This document shows positions 37,160-45,272 of a stretch of DNA of 64,000 bases, one piece after another. The position numbers and the translations under genes are program-made. Positions within the stretch are counted from its first letter, which is position 1; every line of letters begins with the position of its first letter. Source of the DNA: Deltaproteobacteria bacterium. Its GTDB lineage: Bacteria; Myxococcota_A; UBA9160; UBA6930. The stretch is taken from assembly GCA_016875395.1 (NCBI GenBank), contig VGRF01000002.1:143815-207814 (forward strand), in the 5' to 3' direction. The notes below the pieces were generated by a model. The model made no database searches. It saw only the letters and a list, made by a program, of their open reading frames with translations, and was not told the DNA's origin.

Positions 37160-37566
37160 CCGCGCGCCGCTTCGAGGACGTCGAGTTCGGTGAGGAAATC
37201 CCGCCGCTCGTGCCGGACTTCTCGATCGAGAACGTGCGCAAGTTCGGCCGCGCCGCGGAGATGGTGGCGCCGCGCTTCAGCGATCACGAGGGCGCGCGCA
37301 AGGAAGGCCTGCCCGGCGCGATCGTTCCCGGCGTGATGAGCCAGGCGATCCTCGTGGCGATGATCCACCGCTGGGCCGAGAACGCGGAGCTCGAGAAGAT
37401 CGACACGGTGTTCCGCGCGCCGGTGCTGGTGGATCACGAGCACTCGATCACGGGCGTCGTGACGAACCTCGAAGCCGAGACGCGCAGCGTCGACATCGAT
37501 CTCACCGTGGTGAACGAAGCGGGCGAGACGCGCGTGCTGGGCACTGCGCGCGTGAAGCTGCCGTAA
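37156..37566 (+). CDS. MaoC-like dehydratase partner protein (HadB-like)
   Basis: 136-residue hotdog-fold protein with the MaoC sequence FEDVEFGEEIPPL at the start and the central helix GLPGAIVPGVMSQAIL. The catalytic His of the usual NP-x-H and HG positions is not where expected: the segment reads APRFSDHEGARKEG. Either the active site is supplied by the upstream subunit or the chemistry differs. It follows the first MaoC gene with an ATGA overlap. Confidence 0.75.
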   Translation: MTARRFEDVEFGEEIPPLVPDFSIENVRKFGRAAEMVAPRFSDHEGARKEGLPGAIVPGVMSQAILVAMIHRWAENAELEKIDTVFRAPVLVDHEHSITGVVTNLEAETRSVDIDLTVVNEAGETRVLGTARVKLP

Positions 37567-37577
37567 CAACCCGCGCG

Positions 37578-37781
37578 ATGAGTGAACCGCGCGTTCCTGC
37601 GCACCCCGACATCGGGTCGAGCGCGGGGTAGCCGCTGCACGCGCGCGCCGAGGTGCTCGGGAGAAGCGCGTGGCATGCGGCCGTGCGAGTGGAGCTCGTT
37701 GACGCGGGCGACGGGGATCGGGTCGTGTCCGCGGCGCTGCTCTACGTCTCGGAGACGAGGTCCACCACGACGGCCGAGTGA
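37578..37781 (+). pseudogene. Possible remnant of a hotdog thioesterase
   Basis: After the MaoC stop an ATG at 37578 opens a frame with one internal TAG at codon 18. Past the stop the same frame reads PLHARAEVLGRSAWHAAVRV and VVSAALLYV, very like the last strands of a PaaI/YbgC-type thioesterase. The first two thirds of such a domain are missing. The end overlaps the 3' end of the convergent phosphatase gene. A short truncated gene is the simplest reading; chance resemblance is possible. Confidence 0.35.
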
Positions 37782-38515
37782 TCGCTGCCGCGCACCGGCA
37801 CGACCTGCACGTTCGCCGCGAGCACGCCGGCGCCGAGCACGTGGTCGATCCGTAACAAGCGCGGCGCGCCGGACCACGGTCCCCACGTCCGCATCGGAGT
37901 CTCGCGGCGCAGCTCGGCATGCTCGAGCGCGAGATCGGGGATGCGCGAAGCGAGCGCGCGGTAGACGGGCCAGAGCGGCGTGGCGTTGAAGTCGCCGCAC
38001 ACGATGCGCGCCGTTTCGGGCGCGGCCTCGAAGTGCGGGAGCAGCTGCGCGATCTGCTCGCGCCGCAGCGCGAGCGAGCGCCAGGGCGGGAAGACGTGGG
38101 GCGCCTGGATGTGCAGGTTGATCAGCTCGAGCTTCGCATCGAGCTCGGGCCAGTCGCGCGGATCGAGCTCGGCGCGGTGCGCGTCGCGCTTCGGCAGCGC
38201 GATGCGACTCGGCGCGAGCGGCCGGCGCGCGGCGATGCCCATGCCGTCGTGATCGTGCTTCGTCGCACCCGGCTCGAGCTTGCCGTGCGGGAGCACGCGC
38301 GCGATCGCAGCAGCCTGTTGCGCGCCGAGCTCCTGGAAGCACGCGACGTCGACGCGCAGCGCTTCGAGCTGTTCCGCGAGCGCGACCGGATCGGCGGCTT
38401 CACTCCACAAGTTCGCGGTGAGCAGGCGAATCGATCCAGCAAGCGGCGCTTCGCCGCGCGCAGCGAGGGGGAGCCGAGCGGGGTCAGCACGGAGTCCGGG
38501 AGCAAGGGCAGGCAT
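37742..38515 (-). CDS. Endonuclease/exonuclease/phosphatase family protein
   Basis: 257-residue protein of the EEP (DNase I-like) superfamily. Motifs in order: LLTANLWSEA, the metal glutamate in CFQELGA, INLHIQAPH, GDFNATPLWP, RIDHVLG and the terminal SDHSAVVVDL. Such enzymes hydrolyse phosphodiesters in nucleic acids, sphingomyelin or inositol lipids; no substrate can be named. The ATG at 38515 is 3 bp after the DUF374 acyltransferase stop, so it is the last gene of a three-gene run. Confidence 0.87.
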   Translation of the reverse strand: MPALAPGLRADPARLPLAARGEAPLAGSIRLLTANLWSEAADPVALAEQLEALRVDVACFQELGAQQAAAIARVLPHGKLEPGATKHDHDGMGIAARRPLAPSRIALPKRDAHRAELDPRDWPELDAKLELINLHIQAPHVFPPWRSLALRREQIAQLLPHFEAAPETARIVCGDFNATPLWPVYRALASRIPDLALEHAELRRETPMRTWGPWSGAPRLLRIDHVLGAGVLAANVQVVPVRGSDHSAVVVDLVSET

Positions 38516-38518
38516 TCG

Positions 38519-39184
38519 TCAGGGGCTCGCGAGTCGTTCCTGTGCGGCGTGCAGCGCGCGATTCAGCTCGTACGTGAGCCGGGCGCGCGCAGCCTCCAGC
38601 GCCGCAGCGTCCGAACTTCTCGGAATTTCGAGCGCGGCGCCGTAGTGCAGCTGCACGCGCGCGAACGGGCGCGGAAGCAGCGCGCGGTCCCAGCTGCCGA
38701 GGCGCGCGGCCGGACGCGCGGCGATGCCCACCGGCACTAGCGGCACGCCCGTGGCCTCGGCGAGTGCGAGCACGCCGGGCTTCAGCTCGAGCGCGGGGCC
38801 GCGCGGGCCGTCGGGCAGCACGCCGCCGCTCTCGCCCGCGCGCACGCGGCGGATCATCTCGCGCAGGAGCGCGCTGCCGCCGCGTGAGCTCGAGCCACGC
38901 GGCGAGCGCGCGAAGCCCATGCGCGCGAGGAAGCCCTGCGCGAGCTCGCCGTCGCGGCTCAGGCTGAGCGGCACCCAGAGCCCGCGGTCGCGCAGCACGA
39001 ATGCGGCAACGAGCAGACCTTGGTGCCACGTCACGAGCACGAACGGAGCTCGCGCGGGCTCGGCGCCGGAGCGCTCGACGCGCCAGGTCGCGCCGAGCGC
39101 GCGCACGCCCCACGCAGCGAGCGCGCCGAGCACCGCGCGCTGCACTCGCGCGAGCGCGGAATCGCCGCGCGGCGCCGCGCTCAC
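38519..39184 (-). CDS. DUF374 lysophospholipid acyltransferase-like protein
   Basis: 221 residues, starting at a GTG that overlaps the EamA stop by 4 bp. Hallmarks of the DUF374 branch of the LPLAT superfamily are present: VTWHQGLL, PLSLSRDGELAQGFLARMGF, RGSSSRGG and PDGPRGPALELKPGVLALA. Members acylate lipid A precursors or other lysolipids at the inner membrane. A transmembrane-like N-terminal helix (VQRAVLGALAAWGV) fits membrane association. Confidence 0.85.
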   Translation of the reverse strand: MSAAPRGDSALARVQRAVLGALAAWGVRALGATWRVERSGAEPARAPFVLVTWHQGLLVAAFVLRDRGLWVPLSLSRDGELAQGFLARMGFARSPRGSSSRGGSALLREMIRRVRAGESGGVLPDGPRGPALELKPGVLALAEATGVPLVPVGIAARPAARLGSWDRALLPRPFARVQLHYGAALEIPRSSDAAALEAARARLTYELNRALHAAQERLASP

Positions 39185-40056
39185 CCGAACACCGCGATCA
39201 GCGCCACGCCCACGACCGTCAGCGTCGCGCCCGCGAGCCGCTGCGCGCTCGGCTTCTCGCCGAGGAAGCGCATCGCGATCAGCGCGGCGAACAGCACGGA
39301 GAGCTGGCGCACCGCGACGACGTAGCTCGCGCTCGCGGTCTGCAGCACGTGCAGGATCAGGCCGTAGCCGACGACGCCGCCGACGATCGAGAACAAAACG
39401 CGCCCCGGCGCCGCGCGGCCCGCCTCGAACACCGCGCGCGCGCCGACGCGCTGCAGCGTCAGCGGGAAGCGCACCGCGCCGCCCGCGAGCACGGTGAACG
39501 CGTACCACGCGAGCGCGCGCGGCAGCGCGCCGCGCCAGTCGAGCGCGGCGAGCTCGGCCATCGCGAACTTGTCGGTGAGCGAGTACGCGACGGTGGTGGT
39601 GAGCGTGAGCCACGCGTACACGAGCTCGGGCGCGAAGAGGCGGCGCAGCGCGAGCGCGTCGCCGTACACGAGCCACACGCCGCCGACCACGATCGCGATG
39701 CCGAGCGCGCCGAGCTCGGTGACGCTTTCGCCGAGCGGAATCGCGACGAGCGGCAGCAGCGCCGGCGTGGAGCGGATGATCGGGTACACGCGGGTCAGCT
39801 CGGCGCGCGCGTAGGCGAGGCTCATCCAGTAGCCGTAGAGCCCGTGCGCGAGACCGGTCGCCGCGAGCAGCCACCAGACGGCGGGCGTGAGATCGCGCAG
39901 ATCGACGAACGCGAGCGCGACGAGCGCGAGGGGGACCTGCGCGGCGTGCTCGGCGGCGCCGAACGCGAGCGGGTCGCGCGCGCCCTTGATCGCAGTGCTC
40001 CACGCGGCGTGGAGCACTGCGCTGGCGAGGACTAGGGCCAGGTCGGTGGGGGTCAT
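39181..40056 (-). CDS. EamA/DMT-family transporter
   Basis: 291-residue integral membrane protein with ten predicted helices arranged as two five-helix repeats. The drug/metabolite transporter pattern is seen in YWMSLAYARAELTRVYPIIRSTPALLPL and in the C-terminal QTASASYVVAVRQLSVLFAALIAMRFLGEK. Substrates of this family range from amino acids to nucleotide sugars. First gene of the minus-strand run that continues with the acyltransferase and the phosphatase. Confidence 0.82.
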   Translation of the reverse strand: MTPTDLALVLASAVLHAAWSTAIKGARDPLAFGAAEHAAQVPLALVALAFVDLRDLTPAVWWLLAATGLAHGLYGYWMSLAYARAELTRVYPIIRSTPALLPLVAIPLGESVTELGALGIAIVVGGVWLVYGDALALRRLFAPELVYAWLTLTTTVAYSLTDKFAMAELAALDWRGALPRALAWYAFTVLAGGAVRFPLTLQRVGARAVFEAGRAAPGRVLFSIVGGVVGYGLILHVLQTASASYVVAVRQLSVLFAALIAMRFLGEKPSAQRLAGATLTVVGVALIAVFG

Positions 40057-40244
40057 GGGGTGTTGGGGCGTGCGGGGCGTGGTGCCTCGGCGGGGCCTCG
40101 CCAGCTCTAGCCCGGTTTACTCCGCATCAGGCTCGAAGACTCGCCCGATGCTGCGCGCTTCGCTTGCGGTCTCGGCCGACGTGGCTGGGAGTTGCGTGCG
40201 ACTTCGAGGTTGTTCTGGCGTGGCGGTGGCGCGGGGCAGGCGAG

Positions 40245-40316
40245 CCGTCGAAGACTCGGCTCGCGGAGGTGGAGGGCTCGCCGTCGAGGACTCGGCTCGC
40301 GGAGCGTGCGGGGCTC
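40245..40316. repeat. 36-bp tandem repeat in the 316-bp gap before ctaB
   Basis: CCGTCGAAGACTCGGCTCGC at 40245 recurs as CCGTCGAGGACTCGGCTCGC at 40281, a 36-bp period, with a degenerate third partial unit. A related GGCTCGAAGACTCGCCC occurs near 40131. The rest of the 40057-40372 gap holds no convincing gene or promoter. The repeat resembles other GCTCGCGGAG-type GC-rich elements of this genome. Confidence 0.6.
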
Positions 40317-40372
40317 GCAAAGCGCGGGGCTGCGCGTAATTCTTGGCGCCTTCGCGTCGGAGCGTCCCCCCA

Positions 40373-41281
40373 ATGAGCGCAGCTTCTGTGCATGGTTCTG
40401 CGCGCTCGTTCGCTCGCACGGTCGGGAACTACGTTGCGCTGACGAAGCCGCGGATTCTGCCGCTCGTGATCTTCACGGCGCTGCCGGTGTTGTTGATGGC
40501 GCCGCAGCGGCCGGGGTTCGCGGAGAGCCTCGCGGTGCTCGTTGCGATTTCGCTCGCGGCTTCGGCGGCGAACGCGCTCAACATGTACGTGGAGCGCGAC
40601 CGCGACGCGCTGATGGAGCGCACGCGCACGCGCCCGCTGCCCACGGCCGAGATGGCGCCGCGCGCGGCGCTCGTGTTCGGGCTCGCGCTGTCGGTGCTCT
40701 CGACCCTCGCGCTGCAGCTCATCGCGGGCGCGCCGGCGGCGCTGCTCGGCGTCGCGTCGATTCTGTTCTACGTGTTCGTCTACACGATCTGGCTGAAGCC
40801 GCGCACGCCTTACAACGCGGTGATCGGCGGCGCCGCGGGCGCTGCAGCGCCGCTGATCGCGGACGCCGCGGTGAATGGCAGTGTCGGCTGGCCGGGCCTG
40901 CTGCTGTTCTCGATCGTGTTCTTCTGGCAACCGCCGCACGTGTGGGCGATCGCGCTCTACCGCAAGGGCGACTACGCCGCGGCGGGCATTCCGATGATGC
41001 CCGCCGTCGTCGGCGACGAGCGCACGCGCTGGCGGATGCTCTGGTACACGCTCGGCCTCTTGCCGGTGACGATCCTGCCCGCGCCGCTCGGCCTGCTCGG
41101 TCCCATCTATCTGAGCGCCGCGGTCGTGCTCGGCGCCTGGTTCACCTGGGTCGGCGTGCGACTCATCCGCGAGCGCAGCGACGCCGCGGCGCAGCGCGTG
41201 TTCCGCGTGTCGCTCGCGTACCTCGCGCTGCTGTTCGTCGCGATGCTGGCGGACCTGCTCGCAGCGCCGCTGCTCGCGTAG
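40373..41281 (+). CDS. ctaB: Protoheme IX farnesyltransferase (heme O synthase)
   Basis: Inner-membrane prenyltransferase that converts heme B to heme O, the precursor of heme A for the nearby aa3 oxidase. The 302-residue protein has about nine helices, the prenyl-diphosphate motif NALNMYVERDRDALMERT (about 67-84) with TRPLP after it, and the second conserved loop LKPRTPYNAVIGGAAGA. The ATG at 40373 is chosen over the in-frame TTG 10 codons earlier; GGAG lies upstream. Typical length is about 300. Confidence 0.94.
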   Translation: MSAASVHGSARSFARTVGNYVALTKPRILPLVIFTALPVLLMAPQRPGFAESLAVLVAISLAASAANALNMYVERDRDALMERTRTRPLPTAEMAPRAALVFGLALSVLSTLALQLIAGAPAALLGVASILFYVFVYTIWLKPRTPYNAVIGGAAGAAAPLIADAAVNGSVGWPGLLLFSIVFFWQPPHVWAIALYRKGDYAAAGIPMMPAVVGDERTRWRMLWYTLGLLPVTILPAPLGLLGPIYLSAAVVLGAWFTWVGVRLIRERSDAAAQRVFRVSLAYLALLFVAMLADLLAAPLLA

Positions 41282-41291
41282 AGCGGCCGCG

Positions 41292-41729
41292 GTGGACCTC
41301 TCGTCGCTGCCCGCGGTCAACGCGTCGCTGAACGCCGTCGCGACCGTGCTCTTGATCCGCGGCCGCATGCTCGTGAAGCGCGGCCAGGTCGAGGCGCACC
41401 GGCGCACGATGCTCGCGGCGTTCGGCGTCTCGAGCCTGTTCCTCGTCTTCTACGTCGCGCACAAGGCGGCGCGCTCGTTCGAGAACACCACGTTCAACGC
41501 AGAGGGCGCCGCCAAGACCGCGTACCTCGCGCTGCTCGCGAGCCACGTAGTGCTGGCAGCCTGCGTGCCATTTCTTGCGCTCGCGCTGATTCGCTTCGGC
41601 CTGCGCGGAGAAATCGCGCGCCACCGCAGTCTCGCGCGCATCGCGTGGCCGATCTGGATGTACGTGTCGATCACCGGCGTCGCGATCTACGTCCTGCTCT
41701 ACCACCTGAATCCGCCGCTATCGCGCTGA
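41292..41729 (+). CDS. DUF420 membrane protein
   Basis: 145-residue membrane protein with four helices. The DUF420 signature LPAVNASLNAVATVLLIRG and KRGQVEAHRRTML (with a conserved H) is present, followed by YVAHKAAR and a later ASHVVLAACVPFLAL. DUF420 proteins are found with heme A synthesis and cytochrome oxidase genes and are thought to help oxidase assembly; their exact role is not established. It starts at GTG 41292, 11 bp after ctaB. Confidence 0.82.
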   Translation: MDLSSLPAVNASLNAVATVLLIRGRMLVKRGQVEAHRRTMLAAFGVSSLFLVFYVAHKAARSFENTTFNAEGAAKTAYLALLASHVVLAACVPFLALALIRFGLRGEIARHRSLARIAWPIWMYVSITGVAIYVLLYHLNPPLSR

Positions 41730-41778
41730 CTTCGCTCGCCTACGGCACGCTGCGCTTGCGTTCTCAGCGAGGAGAGGC

Positions 41779-41796
41779 TTCTCGCCTCGGCGAGAA
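41779..41796. terminator. Hairpin in the DUF420-cytochrome c gap
   Basis: Perfect 8-bp arms TTCTCGCC and GGCGAGAA around a 2-nt centre, 50 bp past the DUF420 stop. No U-tract follows. It could end the ctaB-DUF420 transcript or act as an operator for the cox cluster. The same 238-bp gap holds a weak TTGAAA (41852-41857) with CAAACT 17 bp later as a possible promoter for the cytochrome c gene. Confidence 0.35.
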
Positions 41797-41967
41797 CGCC
41801 GAGATCGCGCGCAAACGGCCCGTTTCGCACACGTTTTCCGCGGCGCATCCCTTGAAAATCGAGGGGGGTCACCTCAAACTGCGCGCGCTTCTCGGCGGGC
41901 GCGCCGCTGTGATTCGATGAGTCCGCCGCGCGCGTGCGCCTTCGAGAACACGCGTGCAAGGATCATC

Positions 41968-42669
41968 ATGACGTTCACTCGCTCGCTCGCAGTCTGCTTC
42001 ATCGCAGGCGCACTTCTCGGTTTCCCCACGCTCGCGGCTGCGCAAGAGGCGAACGTGGCCCACGGAGCCAAGCTGTTCACGCTGTGCGCTCAGTGCCACG
42101 GCAACGCAGGGGAGGGCAATCAAGCGCTCGGCGCGCCTGCGATCGCCGGCATGCCTGCGTGGTACGTACAGGCTCAGGTCGTGAAGTTCTCGAACGGCCT
42201 GCGCGGCAAGCACTTCTACGACCGCGAGGGCCTGCGCATGCGGCCGATGTCGCTGTGGCTGATCGCGGCTGCTCGCGCCGATCGCGTCGCGAAGGGCGAG
42301 GCGCCGATCTCGAGCGAGGTCGACGCGAACATTCGCGATGTCGCCGCCTACGTCGGCGCGATGCCGGCGACGAACCCGCCGCCTACGATCGAGGGCGGCA
42401 ACGTGGCCGCGGGCGAAGCGCAGTGGGCACTATGCGGCTCCTGCCACGGCATGCAGGGCGAAGGCAGCGAGCCGCAGAGCGCGCCGCCGCTCGTCGGACA
42501 GAGCGACTGGTACCTCGTCGCCTCGATGAAGAAGTACAAGGCGATGACGCGCGGCTACGACGGCCCGAACGATCCGTTCGGCGCCACGATGGCGGGCATG
42601 TCGAACGTGCTCGCCGACGACCAGGCCGTGAAGGACGTGGTCGCTTTCATCTCGACCCTCAAGAAGTAG
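41968..42669 (+). CDS. Diheme c-type cytochrome (class I, c4-like)
   Basis: Periplasmic electron carrier of 233 residues. A signal peptide ending LAAAQ (about residue 26) is followed by two heme c domains, CAQCH (40-44) and CGSCH (156-160), with MRPM and a late TMAGMSN that could supply axial methionines. The two domains look like a tandem duplication. Shine-Dalgarno AAGGA precedes the ATG at 41968. As first gene of the cox cluster it probably donates electrons to the CuA site of CoxB. Confidence 0.92.
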   Translation: MTFTRSLAVCFIAGALLGFPTLAAAQEANVAHGAKLFTLCAQCHGNAGEGNQALGAPAIAGMPAWYVQAQVVKFSNGLRGKHFYDREGLRMRPMSLWLIAAARADRVAKGEAPISSEVDANIRDVAAYVGAMPATNPPPTIEGGNVAAGEAQWALCGSCHGMQGEGSEPQSAPPLVGQSDWYLVASMKKYKAMTRGYDGPNDPFGATMAGMSNVLADDQAVKDVVAFISTLKK

Positions 42670-42679
42670 GAGCCCCACG

Positions 42680-42790
42680 ATGGCGAACCCGCTGAAATCG
42701 CCCGAAGAGCTCGTCTCGAACTCGTTCTGGCTGACGATGGGCGGCCTCGCGGCGTGGATCGCGGCGGCCTTCTACATCATTTTGAACTGA
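42680..42790 (+). CDS. 36-residue single-helix membrane protein
   Basis: A short gene with AGGAG 7 nt before the ATG, and one transmembrane helix (TMGGLAAWIAAAFYIIL) in a 36-residue product. It is placed 10 bp after the cytochrome c stop and 7 bp before coxB. Very small accessory subunits (CcoQ- or subunit IV-like) are common in oxidase operons, so this is a plausible structural or assembly subunit; no family is recognised. Confidence 0.65.
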   Translation: MANPLKSPEELVSNSFWLTMGGLAAWIAAAFYIILN

Positions 42791-42797
42791 GGCCCGT

Positions 42798-43523
42798 ATG
42801 GACTTCATCGAGTCGATTCTCCAGCTCGACATCTTCAACTTCACCGGCCTTCCGGCGCTCTCGAGCTACGCGAAGAGCATCGACGGCGTGATCGGCTGGG
42901 TCACGGTGCTCGTCGGCTTCTGGTTCATCCTCACCGAAGCGGTGTTCTTCTACTTCATCTTCAAGTACCGCAAGCAGAACTCGCCGAAGGCCGCCTACAT
43001 CACCGGCGAGGAGCCGGAGCTGCACAAGTGGATCAGCCGGCCGCACGCGGCAGTGCTCGTGTTCGACGTGTTCATCGTCGTGATCGGCATTTCGGTGTGG
43101 CACGACGTGAAGCTCTCGCTGCCGCCGGAACCCGTGCCGCACATCAAGGTCGTCGCCCAGCAGTGGGCGTGGAGCTTCGTGCATCCGGGCCTCGACGGTC
43201 AGCTCGGCACAGACGACGACATCAAGAGCGTCGACGATCTCCACATCCAGGCGAACCAGCAGTACGTGTGGGAGCTCGAGTCGCGCGACGTGCTGCACAG
43301 CTTCTCGGTGCCGGCGATGCGCCTCAAGCAGGACGCCGTGCCCGGCCGTGTGATCAAGGGCTGGATGGATGCGAACGCGGTCGGCACGTACGAGATCCAG
43401 TGCGCGGAGATCTGTGGCATCGGCCACGGCCTGATGCCCGCCAAGATCCACGTGCAGGACGCCGCCACGCACACGGCTTGGATGCAGGCGAACGCGCCCG
43501 TCGCGCGGATCGCGGCGAACTAG
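42798..43523 (+). CDS. coxB: Cytochrome c oxidase subunit II
   Basis: Carries the CuA electron-entry site in the periplasm. The 241-residue protein has two N-terminal helices, then a cupredoxin domain in which the CuA ligands are H167 (LHSFSVP), C202, C206, H210 and M213 in CAEICGIGHGLMPAKI. The aromatic electron-transfer patch QQWAWSF (121-127) is present. No lipoprotein signal and no fused cytochrome c domain, consistent with the separate diheme cytochrome upstream. Ends 18 bp before coxA. Confidence 0.95.
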   Translation: MDFIESILQLDIFNFTGLPALSSYAKSIDGVIGWVTVLVGFWFILTEAVFFYFIFKYRKQNSPKAAYITGEEPELHKWISRPHAAVLVFDVFIVVIGISVWHDVKLSLPPEPVPHIKVVAQQWAWSFVHPGLDGQLGTDDDIKSVDDLHIQANQQYVWELESRDVLHSFSVPAMRLKQDAVPGRVIKGWMDANAVGTYEIQCAEICGIGHGLMPAKIHVQDAATHTAWMQANAPVARIAAN

Positions 43524-43541
43524 TTAGGGACGAGGCACACC

Positions 43542-45239
43542 ATGGCCCACGCAGTCGAGCACGCTCACGGTCAGGACGATCACGGCCACCACGAGCAAAG
43601 CTTCTTCATGAAGTATCTGTGGTCCACCGACCACAAGATGATCGCCATGCAATACCTGTTCACGGGCATGTTCATGGCGCTGATCGGCGGCTTCTTCGCC
43701 TACGTGTTCCGCATGCAGAACGCGTTTCCCGGCATGGACGTGCCGGGCTTCGGCATGGTGACGCCCGCCGACTACAACATGCTCGTCACCAACCACGGCA
43801 CGATCATGATCTTCTGGGTCGCGATGCCGGTGTTGGTGGCCGCCTTCGGGAACTTCTTGATCCCGCTGATGGTCGGCTGCGACGACATGGTGTTCCCGAA
43901 GCTGAACCGGCTCTCGTATCAGATCTTCCTGCTGTCGGCGATCGTGCTGATCGCGAGCTTCTTCGTCGAAGGCGGCGGCTTCGGCGGCGCGTGGACGGCC
44001 TATCCGCCGCTCTCGGCCGTGGGGAACTTCAACCTCACGCCGATGGGCTCGACGCTCTGGGTCGTGGCGGTCGGCCTCGAGTTCGTCGCGTTCTTGTTAG
44101 GCGGCATCAACTTCATCACCACCGCGATGAACTCGCGCGCGCCGGGGATGAAGCTCTACGACATCCCGATCGTGGTCTGGACGATCGTGATCGCGTCGAT
44201 CCTGTTCATGGCCTCGGTCGGCCCGCTGATCGCCGGCGCGATCATGCTCGTGTTCGACCAGAACATCGGCACCGGCTTCTTCGATCCCGCGAAGGGCGGC
44301 GACCCGGTTCTTTGGCAGCACCTGTTCTGGTTCTTCGGCCACCCCGAGGTGTACGTCGTGCTGCTGCCCGCGATGGGCATCGTGGCCGAAGTGATGTGCG
44401 TGTTCGCGCGCAAGAAGCTGTTCGGGTACCGCACCGTGCTCTACACGATGTTCGGCACGGGCATCCTCAGCTTCACGGTGTGGGCGCACCACCAATTCAT
44501 CTCGGGCATCGACCCGCGCATGGCGAACGTCTTCACGATCACGACGCTGATGATCTCGGTGCCGATCGCGGAGATGTGCTTCGTCTACATCGCCACTCTC
44601 TACAAGGGCTCGATCACGCTCTCGACGCCGATGCTGTGGGCGCTCGGCTTCATGGCGACGTTCCTGATCGGCGGCGTGACCGGCATCTACCTCGGCACCG
44701 CCGGCAGCGACATCTACTTCCACGACACGTACTTCGTGCTCGCCCACTTCCACTACACGTTCTTCCCGATCGCGATCATCGGGACCTACGCGGGCGTGAC
44801 GATGTGGTACCCGAAGATGTTCGGGCGGATGCTGGACGAAACGCTCGGCAAGATTCACTTCTGGCTGACGATCATCCCGTTCAACTGCATCTTCATCCCG
44901 CTCTTCTTACTCGGCCTGTTCGGTGAGCACCGCCGCATCTACAGCTACGAGCTCTTCGACGACCTCTGGAAGTATCAGCCGGTGCGCGAGTTCGCGACGA
45001 TATCGCTCGTCATCATGCTGCTCGCGCAGCTGATCTTCATCTACAACTTCTTCAAGAGCATGAAGAGCGGCGCGGTGGCGGGGCCGAACCCGTACAACGC
45101 CAATACGCTCGAGTGGCAGTGCCCGTCGCCGCCGCCGCACGGCAACTTCGCGGAGCTGCCGAACTGCTACCGCGGCCCGTACGAGTACAGCCATCCGGAC
45201 CGCAAGGAAGACTTCTGGCCGCAAAACCAGCCGGCCTAG
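43542..45239 (+). CDS. coxA: Cytochrome c oxidase subunit I, lacking canonical K-channel residues
   Basis: Catalytic subunit of a heme-copper oxidase, 565 residues, 12 helices. Metal ligands: H85 and H404 (low-spin heme), H402 (high-spin heme), H267, H316 and H317 (CuB), with the cross-linked tyrosine Y271 in HPEVY. D-channel residues are intact (N104, D115, N122, E269). The K-channel is not: the helix VIII motif normally P-T-G-I-K reads PIAEM (341-345), and the helix VI serine is A282. The N-terminus is His-rich. An aa3-type oxygen reductase is the best call; proton input by the usual K route seems impossible. Confidence 0.93.
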   Translation: MAHAVEHAHGQDDHGHHEQSFFMKYLWSTDHKMIAMQYLFTGMFMALIGGFFAYVFRMQNAFPGMDVPGFGMVTPADYNMLVTNHGTIMIFWVAMPVLVAAFGNFLIPLMVGCDDMVFPKLNRLSYQIFLLSAIVLIASFFVEGGGFGGAWTAYPPLSAVGNFNLTPMGSTLWVVAVGLEFVAFLLGGINFITTAMNSRAPGMKLYDIPIVVWTIVIASILFMASVGPLIAGAIMLVFDQNIGTGFFDPAKGGDPVLWQHLFWFFGHPEVYVVLLPAMGIVAEVMCVFARKKLFGYRTVLYTMFGTGILSFTVWAHHQFISGIDPRMANVFTITTLMISVPIAEMCFVYIATLYKGSITLSTPMLWALGFMATFLIGGVTGIYLGTAGSDIYFHDTYFVLAHFHYTFFPIAIIGTYAGVTMWYPKMFGRMLDETLGKIHFWLTIIPFNCIFIPLFLLGLFGEHRRIYSYELFDDLWKYQPVREFATISLVIMLLAQLIFIYNFFKSMKSGAVAGPNPYNANTLEWQCPSPPPHGNFAELPNCYRGPYEYSHPDRKEDFWPQNQPA

Positions 45240-45272
45240 TCGTCCTCACCTGTTAGGGGAGATCGAACTCCG

